The notes: generated by a model not told the origin, from the sequence alone. A stretch of DNA of 64,000 bases from 'Nostoc azollae' 0708 (GCF_000196515.1 NC_014248.1:1907501-1971500); one strand, 5' to 3'. Counted from the stretch's first letter, positions 9,833 through 20,137 are shown. Made by a program: numbers and translations.

Positions 9833-11842
9833 ATGGGTGTCGAGTCAAGTGCTGATGAGATTGTCAAAGTGCCTCCTAATGGGCATAAATCCGAATTGAA
9901 AAGCCAAAAACACAAGAAACTGCTGCCACCTACTACGACAGGAGATTTGCCTCGTGCTTGGAAAATTGAGGACAGCGAAGACCTTTACCGAATTGAAGGT
10001 TGGGGAAAGCCTTATTTTTCCATTAATGCGGCTGGGAACGTAACAGTTTCTCCCAAGGGTGATCGCGGTGGTTCCTTAGATTTGTTTGAATTAGTCAATG
10101 CTTTAAAGCAACGTAATTTGGGTCTTCCTCTGTTGATTCGCTTTTCTGATATTTTAGAAGACCGAATTGAACGGTTGAATGCTTGTTTTGCTAAAGCTAT
10201 AGCACGTTATAACTATCCTGGCGTTTATCGTGGTGTTTTTCCAGTTAAATGCAACCAGGAAAGACACTTGATAGAAGATTTGGTGCGTTTTGGCAAACCT
10301 CATCAATTTGGACTAGAAGCGGGATCTAAGCCAGAATTAATGATTGCGCTCGCTTTACTGAATACACCAGGTGCATTGTTAGTTTGCAATGGTTACAAAG
10401 ACCGAGAATACATTGAAACAGCAATGTTATCTCAAAGGTTAGGACAAACAGCAATCATTGTTATAGAACAGATTGAAGAAGTAGATTTGGTGATTGCAGC
10501 TAACCTTCAATTAGGAATTAAACCCATTTTGGGGGTAAGAGCGAAATTAAGTACCCAAGGAATGGGACGTTGGGGAACTTCCACAGGTGATCGCGCTAAA
10601 TTTGGGTTGACAATTCCCGAAATTATGGAAGCGGTTGATAAGTTAAGAGAAGCTAATTTGCTCGGTTGCTTGCAATTGTTACACTTCCATATTGGCTCAC
10701 AAATCTCCGCCATCAATGTGATTAAAGATGCCATCCAAGAAGCCAGTCGTATTTATGTAGAATTGGCGATGTTAGGCGCAGATATGAAATATCTGGATGT
10801 TGGTGGTGGCTTGGGTGTAGATTACGACGGTTCTCAAACTAATTTTTACGCCTCTAAAAACTACAATATGCAAAACTATGCCAATGATATTGTGGCAGAG
10901 TTAAAAGATACCTGTGCAGAACGTCAAATTACCGTACCTATACTCATTAGTGAAAGTGGTAGAGCGATCGCATCCCATCAATCAGTCCTCATTTTTGACG
11001 TTCTCAGCACCAGTGATGTCCCCCTCGAACTCCCAGATCAACCACAAGAGGGAGAATCACCAATCATTAATTACCTGTGGGAAACCTACCAATCTATTAA
11101 CAAAGAGAACTATCAGGAGTTCTACCACGACGCGGCTCAATTTAAAGAAGAAGCCATAAGCCGCTTTAACTTAGGAATTTTACGACTTAGAGAACGAGCC
11201 AAAGCCGAGCGACTGTACTGGGCTTGTTGCGGTAAGATTCTAGATATTACACGACAACAAGACTACGTACCTGATGAACTGGAAGACCTAGAAAAAATCA
11301 TGGCTTCCATCTATTACATTAATCTTTCCGTGTTTCAATCAGCACCAGATTGTTGGGCAATTGATCAACTATTTCCCATTATGCCCATACATAAGCTAGA
11401 TCAAGAACCCACACAACGAGGAATTTTGGCAGACCTCACCTGTGATAGCGATGGTAAAATCGACCGATTTATCGATCTGCGGGATGTCAAATCAGTGTTA
11501 GAACTGCATAAATTCAAACCAGATCAACCCTATTATCTAGGAATGTTCCTTAATGGAGCTTACCAGGAAATCATGGGTAATTTACACAACCTATTTGGTG
11601 ACACCAATGCTGTTCACATCCAATTAACACCTAAAGGCTACCAAATTGAACACGTTGTTAAGGGTGATACCATGAGTGAAGTAGTTAGCTACATGCAGTA
11701 TGACTCCGAGGATATGGTAGAAAATATCCGCCAGCGTTGTGAAAAAGCCTTAGAAGAAAATCGCATTACCCTAGCTGAATCTCAACGACTATTACAAACC
11801 TACGAGCAAAGTCTCAGGAGATATACGTATTTGAATAGTTAG
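9833..11842 (+). CDS. speA: Biosynthetic arginine decarboxylase
   Basis: A 669-residue fold-III PLP enzyme that decarboxylates arginine to agmatine, the first step of polyamine synthesis. The PLP lysine is Lys139 in GVFPVKCNQERHLIEDL. The phosphate-binding Gly-rich loop is YLDVGGGLGVDYDGS, and SESGRAIASHQ follows. The C-terminal half carries the lid regions typical of SpeA (YYLGMFLNGAYQEIMGNLHN). Length fits the family (about 630-670). The first ~45 residues are Lys-rich and less conserved. A degraded repeat tract lies after the stop. Confidence 0.97.
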   Translation: MGVESSADEIVKVPPNGHKSELKSQKHKKLLPPTTTGDLPRAWKIEDSEDLYRIEGWGKPYFSINAAGNVTVSPKGDRGGSLDLFELVNALKQRNLGLPLLIRFSDILEDRIERLNACFAKAIARYNYPGVYRGVFPVKCNQERHLIEDLVRFGKPHQFGLEAGSKPELMIALALLNTPGALLVCNGYKDREYIETAMLSQRLGQTAIIVIEQIEEVDLVIAANLQLGIKPILGVRAKLSTQGMGRWGTSTGDRAKFGLTIPEIMEAVDKLREANLLGCLQLLHFHIGSQISAINVIKDAIQEASRIYVELAMLGADMKYLDVGGGLGVDYDGSQTNFYASKNYNMQNYANDIVAELKDTCAERQITVPILISESGRAIASHQSVLIFDVLSTSDVPLELPDQPQEGESPIINYLWETYQSINKENYQEFYHDAAQFKEEAISRFNLGILRLRERAKAERLYWACCGKILDITRQQDYVPDELEDLEKIMASIYYINLSVFQSAPDCWAIDQLFPIMPIHKLDQEPTQRGILADLTCDSDGKIDRFIDLRDVKSVLELHKFKPDQPYYLGMFLNGAYQEIMGNLHNLFGDTNAVHIQLTPKGYQIEHVVKGDTMSEVVSYMQYDSEDMVENIRQRCEKALEENRITLAESQRLLQTYEQSLRRYTYLNS

Positions 11843-11966
11843 AACTGGGGATTGGGGGCTAGAGACCGGGGACTGGGAACTGGGGAATATGAGGATAAAT
11901 GAATTAATAAATTTCTGCCTCCTGTCTCCTAAATGCCTGAAGGGTGTAAGGGTTTAAGGGAAAGTT

Positions 11967-12017
11967 CAATCACCAATCACCAATCACCAATTACCAATCA
12001 CCAATTACCAATTACCA
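11967..12017. repeat. STRR: AATCACC/AATTACC heptamers
   Basis: Seven imperfect heptamers alternating between AATCACC and AATTACC fill the space between the convergent speA and nucleotidyltransferase genes. Just upstream (11846-11885) is a decayed GGGGACT-type tract. Confidence 0.9.
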
Positions 12018-12021
12018 AGCA

Positions 12022-13191
12022 CTAAATTGAATTTGTACCTAACAATTCTGCGATCGCTTGGCGTTCAATAGGAGTATCAGCTGGTGGAGCTTGACGAGCA
12101 TCAGTAATTAGCCAGTCTAAAGCCGCAGCTTGGACATCAATCGCCGCCCCAGTCTTGTCCACACAGTAACGTCCGAATACCAGCTTATCCACCAGTCGCA
12201 CACCTGGTCCCAAACGCGACCATTCGAAAATCACGCTGTTATCCACAGTTACACCACTACAAATCCAGCAATTAGGTCCAATCATTGCAGGCCCAACAAT
12301 TTTTGCCCCATCTTCGATGCTGGTCATACCACCAATGTACACTGGTCCAGTAATATCCACCTTATCCCAATTCACTGCTACATTTAAGCCAGTGTAAATA
12401 CCAGGAGCAACTTCATGGCCAGGAATCTGCACATTTTTAATTTCACCTAGCAACACACCGCGAATTGCCCGCCAATAATCTGGTACTTTACCAATATCTA
12501 CCCATTCAAAATCCATCGAGATTGCATAAAAAGGTGCATTAATTTCCACAAGTTTAGGGAATAAATCACCTCCAATATCATACTCTATTCCAGAGGGAAT
12601 ATAGTTAAATACCTCTGGCTCAAAAATATAAATACCCGTATTGATATTAGTGCTGAGTGCTTCCTCAGTTGAGGGTTTTTCTTGGAAAGCTTTTACCCGA
12701 TTATCATCATCTGTCACCACTACACCATAACTAGAAACTTCTTCCTGGGGGACAGATTTCGTAATGATAGTAGCAATTGAACCCTTAGTTTTATGCCACT
12801 TCACCCCAGCAGTTAAATCTAAGTCAATCAAAGCATCACCGCATAACACCACAAAAGTGTCATCAAAAAAAGGAGAAAAGTCTTGGATACGCCGCATTCC
12901 TCCAGCGGAACCAATTGCTTCTCCTACAAGTTTACCGTCGTCGTCAATTTTTCCTTCAAAAGAATAGCCAATCTGTACACCAAACCTTTGACCATCACGG
13001 AAATAATTTTCTATTTCCTCAGCCAAATGGCTAACATTGACCATAATTTCGTCAAATCCATGTTGGCGCAGCAGTTCCAGTAAAAATTCCATCACCGGCT
13101 TTTGCAGGATAGGAATCATCGGTTTGGGAATTGTATAAGTAATAGGACGTACACGAGTACCTTTACCAGCTGCGAGAATCATTGCTTTCAT
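12022..13191 (-). CDS. NDP-sugar pyrophosphorylase (mannose-1-phosphate guanylyltransferase-like)
   Basis: A 389-residue protein. Residues 1-235 are the nucleotidyltransferase domain: MKAMILAAGKGTRVRPITYT (nucleotide loop), CGDALIDLDLT (metal-binding Asp), EWVDIGKVPDYWRA. Residues ~245-350 form a left-handed beta-helix of hexapeptide repeats (PVYIGGMTSIEDGAKIVGPA, GPNCWICSGVTVDNSVI). Such enzymes make activated sugars for polysaccharides. A cyanobacterial-type C-terminal extension follows. The sugar (mannose or glucose) cannot be fixed by reading alone. It stands alone and is convergent with speA. Confidence 0.88.
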   Translation of the reverse strand: MKAMILAAGKGTRVRPITYTIPKPMIPILQKPVMEFLLELLRQHGFDEIMVNVSHLAEEIENYFRDGQRFGVQIGYSFEGKIDDDGKLVGEAIGSAGGMRRIQDFSPFFDDTFVVLCGDALIDLDLTAGVKWHKTKGSIATIITKSVPQEEVSSYGVVVTDDDNRVKAFQEKPSTEEALSTNINTGIYIFEPEVFNYIPSGIEYDIGGDLFPKLVEINAPFYAISMDFEWVDIGKVPDYWRAIRGVLLGEIKNVQIPGHEVAPGIYTGLNVAVNWDKVDITGPVYIGGMTSIEDGAKIVGPAMIGPNCWICSGVTVDNSVIFEWSRLGPGVRLVDKLVFGRYCVDKTGAAIDVQAAALDWLITDARQAPPADTPIERQAIAELLGTNSI

Positions 13192-13441
13192 TAGATTTTA
13201 TTCCTCAGCCACAAGCCAGTTTACTTTCATTGAGAGATTGTTAAGGAGGTAGGCACAAAATCAACCAAACTATGTAACGAAATTTAAAAGAATTGAAACC
13301 CTTGTAATTGTTTCACTTTGATTCACTCCGTCTGCAATGACATAGTTATAAATTTTTCCACCTACGTACTACTTAATCATCAGTTTTTATTTCTCTTCTA
13401 ACTTAAAGGTATAGCTAGATAATCATCAGTCAGTTATCTTT

Positions 13442-14302
13442 TCAATAGGATTCTGGGTTTTGCTGACACAAAAGTTCAGTTGATTGGTTTGTAGCTGCTG
13501 GCTGAAGTTGGTAAGAAGTTGGTAAGCGGATTTTTATCTCCTGGTAAAATTCTTCTTGAAATAGCTCTACCTTAGATTGGGCAGACAGCAGTAGTAATGC
13601 CCAAAAAACGCTCACTAAGTTACCATGTTCTGATTCATAGCACTCACCTTTTTTTTGTGGCTGCTTTGTTTTTGTCCACAACTGTACCAGTTCTTCTAGA
13701 TTCAAACATTCTTCCTCTAAATTTAGATCCCTTGCTGAAAGATGCAATACCTGTTCTAGTTCTAAACCTACTTCTGTCAGATTTTCTTGGTGAGCTAATT
13801 CTAGTGCTTCCCTCATGGTTTGCATACTAGGCTGACGCTTAGGACGGTGAGGTTTGCTAGATTTCTCTACCCGTTTTAGCTGGTTAGCCATAATCTGCAA
13901 TTGTGTGATTAACTCTTGTAGAGTCACACGACGTTTTGGTGGTGGCATTGCGGCTGGACGGCGGCGCAACTGTCGCTCTAATTGCAGACGCTGGATGGGA
14001 TATAATCCCCCATCTTGATCTTCTAACATTGAATTATCAGACACATTATCTATAATATTATCTACTGTTGACAAATGCATTAAGGTATTTGCTTTGAATA
14101 ATATGAGCATGGATGCTGATAAAAATGCCTGTCCAGATTGGGACAAGTCAGCCTCGTAACCTCTTGCTGTTGCCTCTGGTACCATTAGTTCTAAGTAGCA
14201 GTCAATCACCTCAATCACCTGTACATCCCAAGGGTCTATTTCCCCTCGTTCGGCTTGTTCAATGAGATGTGTAATTGTTTCTAATAGCTGGTTAGCATCC
14301 AT
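13442..14302 (-). CDS. scpA: Segregation and condensation protein A
   Basis: A 286-residue kleisin homologue. The N-terminal Smc-binding region reads LIEQAERGEIDPWDVQVIEV and YLSASM-like SGQAFLSASMLILFKANTL. An internal basic segment (QRLQLERQLRRRPAAMPPPK) and the C-terminal winged-helix part (LVSVFWALLLLSAQSKVELF) fit cyanobacterial ScpA. With Smc and ScpB it forms the condensin that compacts and segregates chromosomes. No scpB is adjacent. The AI-2E-type permease gene ends about 80 bp upstream on the same strand, so the two may be co-transcribed. Confidence 0.9.
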   Translation of the reverse strand: MDANQLLETITHLIEQAERGEIDPWDVQVIEVIDCYLELMVPEATARGYEADLSQSGQAFLSASMLILFKANTLMHLSTVDNIIDNVSDNSMLEDQDGGLYPIQRLQLERQLRRRPAAMPPPKRRVTLQELITQLQIMANQLKRVEKSSKPHRPKRQPSMQTMREALELAHQENLTEVGLELEQVLHLSARDLNLEEECLNLEELVQLWTKTKQPQKKGECYESEHGNLVSVFWALLLLSAQSKVELFQEEFYQEIKIRLPTSYQLQPAATNQSTELLCQQNPESY

Positions 14303-14385
14303 CAGTTATCATTTATCAGTGGAAGAATGTAAGAGGCAAGAGAGGCAATAGTTGATTAATTTTCCCATGTCCAATGGCCAATACC

Positions 14386-15483
14386 CTATTTATCATTTTC
14401 ACCAGATTTTGATTCATAAGTGACGGTAAAGTTTGATACATATTCATTATGTTTACTACTTTTAATAGCGTCAAATGTACCTTTGATAGTGCCAGCAATT
14501 GGTACAGCAACTAGTGTTCCCAATAAACCCGCAATTTCAAATCCCATCAAAATAGAGACAAAAATCCATATTGGGTTGAGTCCAATAAAGTTACCTAGTA
14601 ACTTAGGTGCTAAGAGATTATCCTTGATTTGTTGTAGGACAATTGCCACCGTTGCTACTGGAAATGCTAACCACCAATTTTGTAGTAATACCAAAATTGT
14701 GACTAAACTAATGCCTAAAGTTGCTCCGACAAAGGGAATCAGTTCCGAAAGACCAATAACAATGGCAAATAACAGGGCAAATGGTACTCTCAAAAATAGG
14801 AAAATGGGAGTAAGGACTAGTTCCATGAAAAGTCCCAGCAATAGTTGACTGAGGAAAAAGTTCTGGAAATTTAACTGTAATGACTTGTTGAAGGGGATGC
14901 CAATATTAGACGGGAGGAGATTGATTAGACCATACCATACGTGATCGCCATATAACAGCATATAAAAGGCTAATACGACTACTAACACTAAGTTCAGTAA
15001 TCCTGATAACAGGGTTCCGGCAAATCCCACCGCACTGGAAGCTATCTGTTGGACCAAATTTTGAATATTGGCATTGATTTGATTAGTTACTAGACTAAAG
15101 TCAATATTTATTCTTCTTTGACGCGCTACTACCTGCAATTTACCCAGATTGTCTTGACTGGAAGCTAACCAATCAGGAATCTTATTTAAAAGTTGGATTG
15201 TTTGCTCAATTACCATTGGTACAAGGGTAACACATAGAATTCCTAACAAAGCCAAAGTGATGATTAAAACTATTATCACTGCCTGAGTACGAGTAATCCT
15301 AGCTTTTTCTAAAAATTTAACTGGGTAGTTGAGTAAAAATGCCAAAATAGCCGCAATACTTAGGATAGTGATGGGGTGCTGGAAATAACGAAACAGTACC
15401 GATAGTAGCCAGACATTGAGAGCGATAATCGGGACACTCAGACCATAAATTAGCAAACTTTGAGGAGAGGCTGAACGGCGCAT
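14386..15483 (-). CDS. AI-2E/PerM-family membrane transporter
   Basis: A 365-residue membrane protein of the PF01594 family with about eight hydrophobic segments, including the typical VVVLAFYMLLYGD and the QQIKDNLLAPKLLGNFIGL signature followed by NPIWIFVSILMG. Family members transport small solutes or act as Na+/H+ antiporters; the substrate here is unknown. The start is set at the ATG 15483 (MRRSASPQSLLIYGLS); the same frame opens with a TTG at 15519, which looks less likely. The C-terminal ~25 residues are hydrophilic. It is divergent from pdxH. Confidence 0.88.
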   Translation of the reverse strand: MRRSASPQSLLIYGLSVPIIALNVWLLSVLFRYFQHPITILSIAAILAFLLNYPVKFLEKARITRTQAVIIVLIITLALLGILCVTLVPMVIEQTIQLLNKIPDWLASSQDNLGKLQVVARQRRINIDFSLVTNQINANIQNLVQQIASSAVGFAGTLLSGLLNLVLVVVLAFYMLLYGDHVWYGLINLLPSNIGIPFNKSLQLNFQNFFLSQLLLGLFMELVLTPIFLFLRVPFALLFAIVIGLSELIPFVGATLGISLVTILVLLQNWWLAFPVATVAIVLQQIKDNLLAPKLLGNFIGLNPIWIFVSILMGFEIAGLLGTLVAVPIAGTIKGTFDAIKSSKHNEYVSNFTVTYESKSGENDK

Positions 15484-15630
15484 CTGATTTAATGTATAGG
15501 CAGGAGGAATAATTAACAATTACCAAAGATAATTTTTTTAACCAGGATTGGTGCTATTAATAATCATAATTATTTTCTCCTAATACTTGTATAAGCTAAT
15601 CTAGTGATAAGTGATAAGGAAATAAAAACG

Positions 15631-16275
15631 ATGGATAAAAACATGGCTGATCTTCGCAAAGACTACTCTTTGCAAGAGTTAAGCGAAAAGGAAATTAACC
15701 CTAATCCTTTTATACAATTTAAATTCTGGTTTGATCAGGCTCTAGAAGCACAATTAACAGAACCTAACGCCATGACTCTGGCTACATCTACCCCAGATGG
15801 CAAACCTTCAGGCAGAATGGTACTGTTAAAGAATTTTGATGACCGGGGCTTTGTTTTATTTACTAACTACAACAGTCACAAAGGACAAGAACTAGCTGAG
15901 AACCCCCATGCTGCTTTGGTGTTTTGGTGGGCTGAACTAGAACGTCAAGTGAGAATTGTGGGGACTGTAGAAAAGATTTCAACAGAGGAGTCTGATGGGT
16001 ATTTTGAGATGCGCCCGCCTCATAGTCGCTTGGGTGCATGGGCTTCTAATCAAAGTGAGGTAATTGCTGGCAGGGAAGTTTTGGAGCGACAATGGCAGGA
16101 GTTTCAGCGAAAATATCAAAATCAGGAAGTACCTAGACCACCTTATTGGGGAGGGTTTCGGGTCATTCCCCAGGAAATCGAGTTTTGGCAAGGACGCTCT
16201 AGCCGTTTACATGACAGATTGCTTTATATCCGTTTGGATTATGGGGGTTGGCAGATAGAACGGTTGTCTCCTTAA
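15631..16275 (+). CDS. pdxH: Pyridoxamine 5'-phosphate oxidase
   Basis: A 214-residue FMN enzyme that oxidises pyridoxamine/pyridoxine phosphate to PLP, the last step of vitamin B6 salvage. Motifs: NAMTLATSTPDGKPSGRMVL (FMN binding), FVLFTNYNSHKGQELAENP, RQVRIVGTVEKIS, and the C-terminal EFWQGRSSRLHDRLLY that binds the PLP phosphate. The ATG at 15631 has AAGGA about 11 bases upstream and gives the usual length; a GTG at 15604 would add nine residues. It is divergent from the AI-2E-type gene. Confidence 0.96.
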   Translation: MDKNMADLRKDYSLQELSEKEINPNPFIQFKFWFDQALEAQLTEPNAMTLATSTPDGKPSGRMVLLKNFDDRGFVLFTNYNSHKGQELAENPHAALVFWWAELERQVRIVGTVEKISTEESDGYFEMRPPHSRLGAWASNQSEVIAGREVLERQWQEFQRKYQNQEVPRPPYWGGFRVIPQEIEFWQGRSSRLHDRLLYIRLDYGGWQIERLSP

Positions 16276-16312
16276 TATTTTATAGCTGGCAAAGATGCCT
16301 GCACCATGAATT

Positions 16313-17038
16313 TCATAAAGTACTATTGGGATCAATGCCTAGTTCCTGTAACTTAGCTGCTAATAAATCTGCCCGTTGGCATTCCTGTTCTGCTTGTTCA
16401 TTACTTCAAGTAAATTTCCTTCCCTATCCTACCACCGCAGCCAGTTCATGGTTTGACACAATCTTTCACCTGGCCAAATTCCCAAAAATAATGAGAACTC
16501 AGGAATCCAAAGACGCCCATTAGTATCGGCCTGTTGTTTAGTGTATTCTCCATTTTGCAAACAGCGTACTTCTAAACTTGGTTCGTAGGGGTCATAGGTG
16601 ACGTAGGTTGGAACTTTGAGTATGTGTTGGTAAAAATACAACTTTCCATAAGGTGGCATGGAACGCACTGATAACTCTCCAGCTTCTGTATCAGAGAGAA
16701 ATTCCATCACCACTGCTACTGGTTCACCTTCTAGGTTGCGTGTATCACTGCGACCCACCACGTTAGTGGCTAGAGGATGCACCTGTGGCACATAAAACCA
16801 GTCGGGTGCTTTGACAATGATTTTTCTGTTGATAGTGGCTACTAGCCTGAAATCGGAGCCAATCAGCATTTATGGGAGAATGGATCCTGCTGCGCCTAAA
16901 GCGTCACTGAGTGAGTGCAGCTGCAAGACGGGGCTCTTGAATATTTTCCACTGGGTCTTTAGGTAGAATACAATCGGCTGGGAGTGCTTCCCAGGCGACA
17001 GTTGGTGTTTTTTGGATTGGGTGAGTTTGTAGAATCAT
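16313..17038 (-). pseudogene. Uma2-family (DUF820) endonuclease, inactivated
   Basis: From the ATG at 17038 the protein reads MILQTHPIQKTPTVAWEALP and then frameshifts near 16910. A stop (TAA) directly precedes the ATG at 16869, where the main domain continues (LVATINRKIIVKAPDWFYVP, VVMEFLSDTEAGELSVR, YFYQHILKVPTYVTYDP). Another in-frame TAG falls after LCQTMNWLRW near 16430; beyond it the frame recovers after a frameshift as ECQRADLLAAKLQELGID. Uma2 proteins are PD-(D/E)XK-like nucleases abundant in cyanobacteria. Total span about 241 codons is full length, so decay is by point changes. The region 17039-17106 has no gene. Confidence 0.8.
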
Positions 17039-17106
17039 ATGTTGTCTGAATAGAGATTTACACGATTTAATAGTTGTCACGAAATATTATTTAATGCGCT
17101 ATATCT

Positions 17107-17934
17107 TTATAATTTTTTAAGTCCTGATTCTAATAATGTATATCTCAGATAAAAGCCACCCCAAACAAATATGATAATTATCAAACTAACAATACCCAAT
17201 AAATTAGGCAACCAAAAAATTACTTCTATGTGATTTAATTTACCTGGTTTGAGTTTCCATATAAGTTGGTTACCACTTTTTTCTGGTTGAATAGCATCTT
17301 CGGTTTGTTGAATATTCTTAACTCCCCAAGGTGTCTGTAATTTAAATTCTAAATTAAGAATTGAACCTGTACCTGATACAACGTTCCCTTTACTAGTAAG
17401 TACAGAAAGGGAACGCAAATCTAAATCATAGATTAAGCGATTTCTTGATAACAGCAAAAAATTATTATCTTGTACGATTAGGCTGGAAGCAGTATTCGGT
17501 AAATCTGCATTATTAGTAACTACATTAGGTTTTTGAGAAGTGCGGTAGTTGAAAAAATCGCTAAATTTTTCTTGTAATTCTCGACCATTCGTGAAGGGAA
17601 TTTTGACAATCACTTCTTCTGGAAAAATACGCTTTGCTGAACCGTCTAATTTTCGGGCGCGATGTTCTAGACTATTTAACCAATCGTAAATATAATCACC
17701 ACTAAAACTGGTTAAGTTTTCAGATAATTTAATATGTTGTACTAGTTCACCGTTGTTGGTGTTGTTAAAATTAATTCCTAAATCATATTGAACACAACCC
17801 GTTAGCATTAAAGATGCACAGATTAACAATAGGAAAAAAGGTTTTGGATGATGTGATTTATTATTTTTTGAAAATATAAAATCCCATGTTTTAATCTGTG
17901 AAAATAAAAATTTCAGGAAATTAGATTTTTTCAT
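17107..17934 (-). CDS. DUF3153 membrane-anchored lipoprotein
   Basis: A 275-residue protein. After a basic N-terminus comes a lipoprotein-type signal (FLLLICASLMLTGCVQYDLG), with the lipobox Cys at about residue 47. The body (YIYDWLNSLEHRARKLDGSA, VIVKIPFTNGRELQEKFSDF) matches the cyanobacterial DUF3153 family. A C-terminal membrane helix is present at ~245-265 (LPNLLGIVSLIIIIFVWGGF), ending in basic residues. Function is unknown. The TPR gene lies 45 bp upstream on the same strand, so the two probably form an operon with argB further upstream. Confidence 0.8.
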   Translation of the reverse strand: MKKSNFLKFLFSQIKTWDFIFSKNNKSHHPKPFFLLLICASLMLTGCVQYDLGINFNNTNNGELVQHIKLSENLTSFSGDYIYDWLNSLEHRARKLDGSAKRIFPEEVIVKIPFTNGRELQEKFSDFFNYRTSQKPNVVTNNADLPNTASSLIVQDNNFLLLSRNRLIYDLDLRSLSVLTSKGNVVSGTGSILNLEFKLQTPWGVKNIQQTEDAIQPEKSGNQLIWKLKPGKLNHIEVIFWLPNLLGIVSLIIIIFVWGGFYLRYTLLESGLKKL

Positions 17935-17979
17935 ATCAATTCTTCTCCATTTATCTATTCACTTTCACCTGTTACCTAT

Positions 17980-18501
17980 TCACACACATAACCAAACTAG
18001 ATAGGAAATTATTAAACCCACAAAAATCAAGGCTACCCAGATAAAACGATTATCTTTTGTGTTGACTTGACTAAGATCAACATATTCTGGTTCTACAGGG
18101 TTCTGTTTTAGGTTAGATATCTGGAGTTTAGTGGTAAGAAGGAGTTTTGATTTGTTGTCAGAAATACCACTGAAATCGGGAATTTCCGTCATCCACTCTT
18201 TTGGTCTTTTCAGTTTGGGTGCTTTTAAAATATAAACTAAGTGCTTTGCTTGTGACTTAGTTTCGTAGTGAGGATGACGGCAGAGTTTTTGACAAAGTGC
18301 GATGGCATATTCAGAACGCCCAGCCGCTTCATAAGCATTTACTAGCCAAATATTGACTTCACCAGCAAGGCGTGTATTATTTGCTAATAAGGTGCTGGCT
18401 TTTTCTAAATTTTCCACTGCTTCACGATATTGACCATTTTCAAAAGCTGCTTTTCCAACTTGGTAGCGAGATTTAGCAATTTCTAAACTTTCTGTAGTCA
18501 T
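17980..18501 (-). CDS. TPR-repeat protein with C-terminal membrane anchor
   Basis: A 173-residue protein with two or three TPR-like helical pairs at ~8-85 (YQVGKAAFENGQYREAVENL, VNIWLVNAYEAAGRSEYAIA) and a single transmembrane helix at the very end (FIWVALIFVGLIISYLVWLC). It is tail-anchored, so the TPRs face the cytoplasm. It is a conserved cyanobacterial hypothetical, probably an adaptor for a membrane complex; partner unknown. It is followed by the DUF3153 gene after 45 bp. Confidence 0.8.
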   Translation of the reverse strand: MTTESLEIAKSRYQVGKAAFENGQYREAVENLEKASTLLANNTRLAGEVNIWLVNAYEAAGRSEYAIALCQKLCRHPHYETKSQAKHLVYILKAPKLKRPKEWMTEIPDFSGISDNKSKLLLTTKLQISNLKQNPVEPEYVDLSQVNTKDNRFIWVALIFVGLIISYLVWLCV

Positions 18502-18570
18502 TAGTCATTGGTTATTAATTATCAGTCATTTAGTCCATGGGAAAAGGCAAAAGGCAAAAGGTTAATTTCT

Positions 18571-18612
18571 CCAATCACCAATCACCAATCACCAATCACC
18601 AATCACCAATCC
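18571..18612. repeat. STRR: six copies of CCAATCA-type heptamer
   Basis: The heptamer AATCACC repeats six times between argB and the TPR gene, the same unit as at 8861-8923. It ends three bases before the argB stop region. Confidence 0.93.
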
Positions 18613-18617
18613 CCAAA

Positions 18618-19508
18618 TCATTTAAATTGAGAACCGAGAATCATTGTTCCAATCCCTACGTCTGTAAATATTTCTAACAGCAGGGCGTGGGGAATGCGAC
18701 CATCAATGATATGTGCGGCTTTGACTCCTTGGGCAAGCGATCGCACACAACAAGTTACTTTAGGAATCATACCTCCACTAACTACACCATCGTTAATCAA
18801 CTGACGAGCTTCAGGAATATCTACTTTGGGAATTAAGGTAGATGGATCTTTGTAATCTGTTAAGATACCGCGTGTATCAGTAAGCAAAATTAACTTTTCC
18901 GCCCCCAAGGCTGCTGCTATTTCCCCAGCTACAGTATCAGCATTAATATTGTAAGCTTGTCCGGTATCGTCAGCAGCAACGCTAGAAACTACAGGAATAT
19001 AGCCCTTACTAGAGAGAGTTTCTAAAATCTTGATATTGATATTACTAACTTCCCCAACATAGCCGATACCTTCATCACCTTGAGGACGGGCGGTAATTAA
19101 GTGTCCATCTTTACCACAAAGTCCTACACCCATACCACCAGCTTGGTTAATTAGGGAGACAATTTCTTTATTGACTCTACCGACTAATACCATTTCTACC
19201 ACATCCATTGTTGCTGCATCAGTGACGCGCAAACCATTTTTAAACTGGGCTTCAATTCCTAGTTTACCTAACCAACTATTAATTTCTGGACCACCACCAT
19301 GTACTAAAATTGGTCGCAAGCCAACGCAGGATAAAAATACGATATCGCGGATAACTTTATCTTTGAGGGTGCTATCTTTCATGGCTGCACCTCCGTATTT
19401 AACCACAACGGTACGACCTGCGAATTGTTGAATGTAAGGTAGTGCTTCGCTGAGTATTTCTACGCGATTAGCTTCAGCTTGCCTGATATACTCGGTATCG
19501 TTGATCAT
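18618..19508 (-). CDS. argB: Acetylglutamate kinase
   Basis: A 296-residue amino acid kinase that phosphorylates N-acetylglutamate, the controlled step of arginine synthesis. Motifs: [13 protein letters not shown] (phosphate binding), [54 protein letters not shown]. The N-terminal helix ([20 protein letters not shown]) is the one that in cyanobacteria forms hexamer contacts for arginine inhibition and PII binding, so regulation by PII/GlnB is expected. aroK lies about 85 bp upstream on the same strand. Confidence 0.97.
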   Translation of the reverse strand: MINDTEYIRQAEANRVEILSEALPYIQQFAGRTVVVKYGGAAMKDSTLKDKVIRDIVFLSCVGLRPILVHGGGPEINSWLGKLGIEAQFKNGLRVTDAATMDVVEMVLVGRVNKEIVSLINQAGGMGVGLCGKDGHLITARPQGDEGIGYVGEVSNINIKILETLSSKGYIPVVSSVAADDTGQAYNINADTVAGEIAAALGAEKLILLTDTRGILTDYKDPSTLIPKVDIPEARQLINDGVVSGGMIPKVTCCVRSLAQGVKAAHIIDGRIPHALLLEIFTDVGIGTMILGSQFK

Positions 19509-19591
19509 TTTGAGAATATGTCAATTTTGAAGACAAGGTTTTTACATGATCAAAACATGAAAGCAACTTCCTATTACAAAATTTCCTCAGA

Positions 19592-20137
19592 TCAATTTTG
19601 GTGTTGAGTTTTAAGAACCCTAGGAATTGCTTCTATGATACGTGTGGCAATTTCTTCTGGTGTTTGGTTATCAGTGATGGTAATGTGTAAGTCTGCTTGG
19701 GAGTACAGCGGTTGACGTTGTTGGAGGAGTGAGTACAATTTGCCTTCAGGGTCAGAATCTTGTAAAAGTGGTCTTGTATCATCCTCTCCTAACCGATTTA
19801 ACAAGATTTGCACTGGTGCATCAAGCCACACTATTAACCCGTGACGCATATAGCCCCAATTTTCTCGTCGCAGGACAATACCCCCACCAGTAGCTATAGT
19901 CAATTTAGTATAAGCACAAACTTGGCCTAAAACATCACTTTCTAACTGTCGAAATGCTGCTTCACCCTCTTCGGTAAATATCTCATTGATAGATTTCCCC
20001 GCAGCTTTAACTATCACATCATCAGTATCTATAAAACCATAACCAAGTTGATGTGCTAATAAGTGTCCCACTGTTGTTTTACCAACACCCATCATCCCAG
20101 TTAAATAAAGGTTGACTCCTTTTAATAAGTAATTCAC
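19592..20137 (-). CDS. aroK: Shikimate kinase
   Basis: A 181-residue enzyme that phosphorylates shikimate in aromatic amino acid synthesis. Walker A is LTGMMGVGKTTVGHLLA; the shikimate-binding Asp lies in GFIDTDDVIVKAAG; EEGEAAFRQLESDVLG and IATGGGIVLRRENW follow; the lid Arg is in LNRLGEDDTRPLLQ. Full length. It is on the same strand as argB, 83 bp upstream, likely co-transcribed. Confidence 0.96.
   Translation of the reverse strand: MNYLLKGVNLYLTGMMGVGKTTVGHLLAHQLGYGFIDTDDVIVKAAGKSINEIFTEEGEAAFRQLESDVLGQVCAYTKLTIATGGGIVLRRENWGYMRHGLIVWLDAPVQILLNRLGEDDTRPLLQDSDPEGKLYSLLQQRQPLYSQADLHITITDNQTPEEIATRIIEAIPRVLKTQHQN

Noticed and set aside
12130-12967. Several open frames opposite the nucleotidyltransferase gene
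   Set aside because: They mirror a conserved gene; composition and lack of motifs show they are shadows.
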